Below, one piece after another: positions 63,092-64,000 of a stretch of 64,000 nucleotides of DNA (positions are counted from its first letter, which is position 1; each line of letters starts with the position of its first letter). Below the pieces are notes generated by a model, which saw only the letters and a program-made list of their open reading frames with translations, was not told the origin of the DNA and did no database searches. Origin of the DNA: Bacillota bacterium (GTDB taxonomy: Bacteria > Bacillota > Clostridia > Lachnospirales > Lachnospiraceae); assembly GCA_023450835.1 (NCBI GenBank), contig JAEXGM010000014.1, positions 54,673-118,672 of the forward strand. Reading direction: 5' to 3'. A program made the position numbers and the translations under genes.

Positions 63092-63823
63092 TCATTCGTC
63101 AGGGCATTCCCCTTTTCTTACAGCACTAATAATGGTTAAATAGTCCTGTATCATCTCTCTGGTAACATTCATATGCATTAGATATGAATCTGCCAGTGAC
63201 TTTTTTAAAGCTAAAATTATACCTCTATCTTTAGTTTCTGCCGGTACCGGCGTATATTCCACCAGAAATACCGTTCTTGCAATATCATACAAGTAGTCTC
63301 CATGGCAGATATTCATAAAGTCTATGATATAAGTATTTTCTCCCGACATTATTATATTCCCCGGGTGGAAATCACCATGGCAAAGGGTATTTCCATCCGG
63401 TAATTTATCTATCATCTGCAATAAGTTTTTCTGTTCATCTGCGGTTAATAAAGCATGTGGTATGTGCTGCTTAAGAAAATCCTTGTAATCTGCAGCATTA
63501 CTAATATTATTCTGAATAATTGTCTTATGCAGCTTTGCCATATAGGAAGCACATTGCTGCACATCACGAGTTCTTATGGCCCAATCCTGCAATGATTCCC
63601 CCTCTACCTTATCATATATAATGCCTTTTCTTCCTTCGATAGAGATTACTTCATATGCTTTGGGTTTTGTAAAATCCATGTCCCTTATCAGCATTGCATT
63701 ATAGTATTCATTTTCTACCGCATCATCAGGATACTCTTGATTAAAAAGTTTAACTACTTTACCTTCTTCCCATTCGTATACACTTGCAGTATTACCCACA
63801 CCAATAATTTTTCCGAATTTCAT
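63092..63823 (-). CDS. aminoglycoside-phosphotransferase-like kinase
   Basis: A 243-residue kinase-fold protein: glycine-rich start GVGNTASVYEWEEGKVVKLF with the ATP-binding lysine, catalytic loop LCHGDFHPGNIIM (Asp in HGD) and the metal site YIIDFMNI. This family phosphorylates small molecules such as choline, sugars or antibiotics; without an obvious resistance context the substrate stays open. It stands alone on the minus strand. Confidence 0.85.
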   Translation of the reverse strand: MKFGKIIGVGNTASVYEWEEGKVVKLFNQEYPDDAVENEYYNAMLIRDMDFTKPKAYEVISIEGRKGIIYDKVEGESLQDWAIRTRDVQQCASYMAKLHKTIIQNNISNAADYKDFLKQHIPHALLTADEQKNLLQMIDKLPDGNTLCHGDFHPGNIIMSGENTYIIDFMNICHGDYLYDIARTVFLVEYTPVPAETKDRGIILALKKSLADSYLMHMNVTREMIQDYLTIISAVRKGECPDE

Positions 63824-63845
63824 ATGCTAAACTCCTTATTATTTA

Positions 63846-64000
63846 TTATTCTGCTTCTAATGCAATAGAGACCAAATCTTCATATTCTATTGAAAATAAC
63901 ATACTGTCAGTCACATTCTCAATCCGTGATAATCTGTTTGCCTGATTCACCAGTGCTTTTTCATAGTAATTTCTAACATCTCTGGCATTTGCAAAGGCAG
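63846..64000 (-). CDS. AAA+ ATPase C-terminus (SpoVK/CbbX-like), partial
   Basis: Only the last 50 codons are in the window. NARDVRNYYEKALVNQANRL, with the sensor-2 arginine, is typical of the lid of CbbX/SpoVK-type AAA proteins, which in spore formers act in spore maturation. The rest of the gene continues beyond the right edge. Confidence 0.7.
   Translation of the reverse strand, partial: AFANARDVRNYYEKALVNQANRLSRIENVTDSMLFSIEYEDLVSIALEAE

Overview
The window looks like a chromosomal segment of a low-GC, spore-forming anaerobic Firmicute, most like a clostridial or Lachnospiraceae relative. The evidence is AGGAGG-type ribosome binding sites throughout, an anaerobe-style fab cluster using FabK, a LysM/GH18 protein of the spore-lytic type, a SpoVK/CbbX-like AAA protein at the right edge, and very strong minus-strand bias. 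Species cannot be named from sequence reading alone.

Left chromosomal part (1 to about 16,880): a fatty-acid synthesis operon (acpP, fabK, fabD, fabG); an RNA polymerase sigma factor with a small membrane partner; a DUF4015 glycosidase-like protein; an XRE regulator; a chemotaxis receptor; a six-gene operon joining a glycine-betaine/OpuC-type ABC importer to an Fe-S protein and MetY; a LysM/GH18 protein with a damaged catalytic motif; a YnfA-family membrane protein; and a SEC-C protein. A probable structured RNA follows, and its terminator hairpin is the left integration junction.

Mobile part (about 16,881 to 58,885, near 42 kb): an integrative element with a tyrosine integrase and excisionase. 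No phage structural genes and no recognisable relaxase were found. From left to right it carries: a HEPN-like protein and an AlwI-type restriction-modification pair; int, xis and an orphan adenine methyltransferase; a module made of a large VirD4/HerA-like ATPase, a membrane-anchored protein, a 53-residue pilin-like peptide and a 1.4-thousand-residue secreted protein; a gene-free repeat region; secreted Big2, leucine-rich-repeat and propeller-like proteins; an AgrA/AgrC-like two-component pair; a serine recombinase with a res-like repeat region; DUF5688 and SprT-like proteins; and an AbiU2-like HEPN gene with a partner.

Right junction (58,722 to 59,799): the junction region occurs three times. 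Each copy has a hairpin whose loop is GCAAAGGCGT and is flanked by TATACGCAA direct repeats. Between the second and third copies lies an approximately 0.75-kb mini-element with only one visible coding unit: a type I toxin-antitoxin locus with a holin-like toxin and a convergent antisense RNA. It looks like an integrase-less satellite of the larger element.

Right chromosomal part (59,800 to 64,000): an operon of TPM, LemA and XpaC-family envelope proteins, a decayed gene fragment, a small-molecule kinase, and the C-terminal end of an AAA+ ATPase.

The strongest leads are the non-canonical transfer-like module (ATPase, pilin-like peptide and giant surface protein), the nested att array with its toxin-antitoxin satellite, and the ncRNA terminator apparently used as the integration target.
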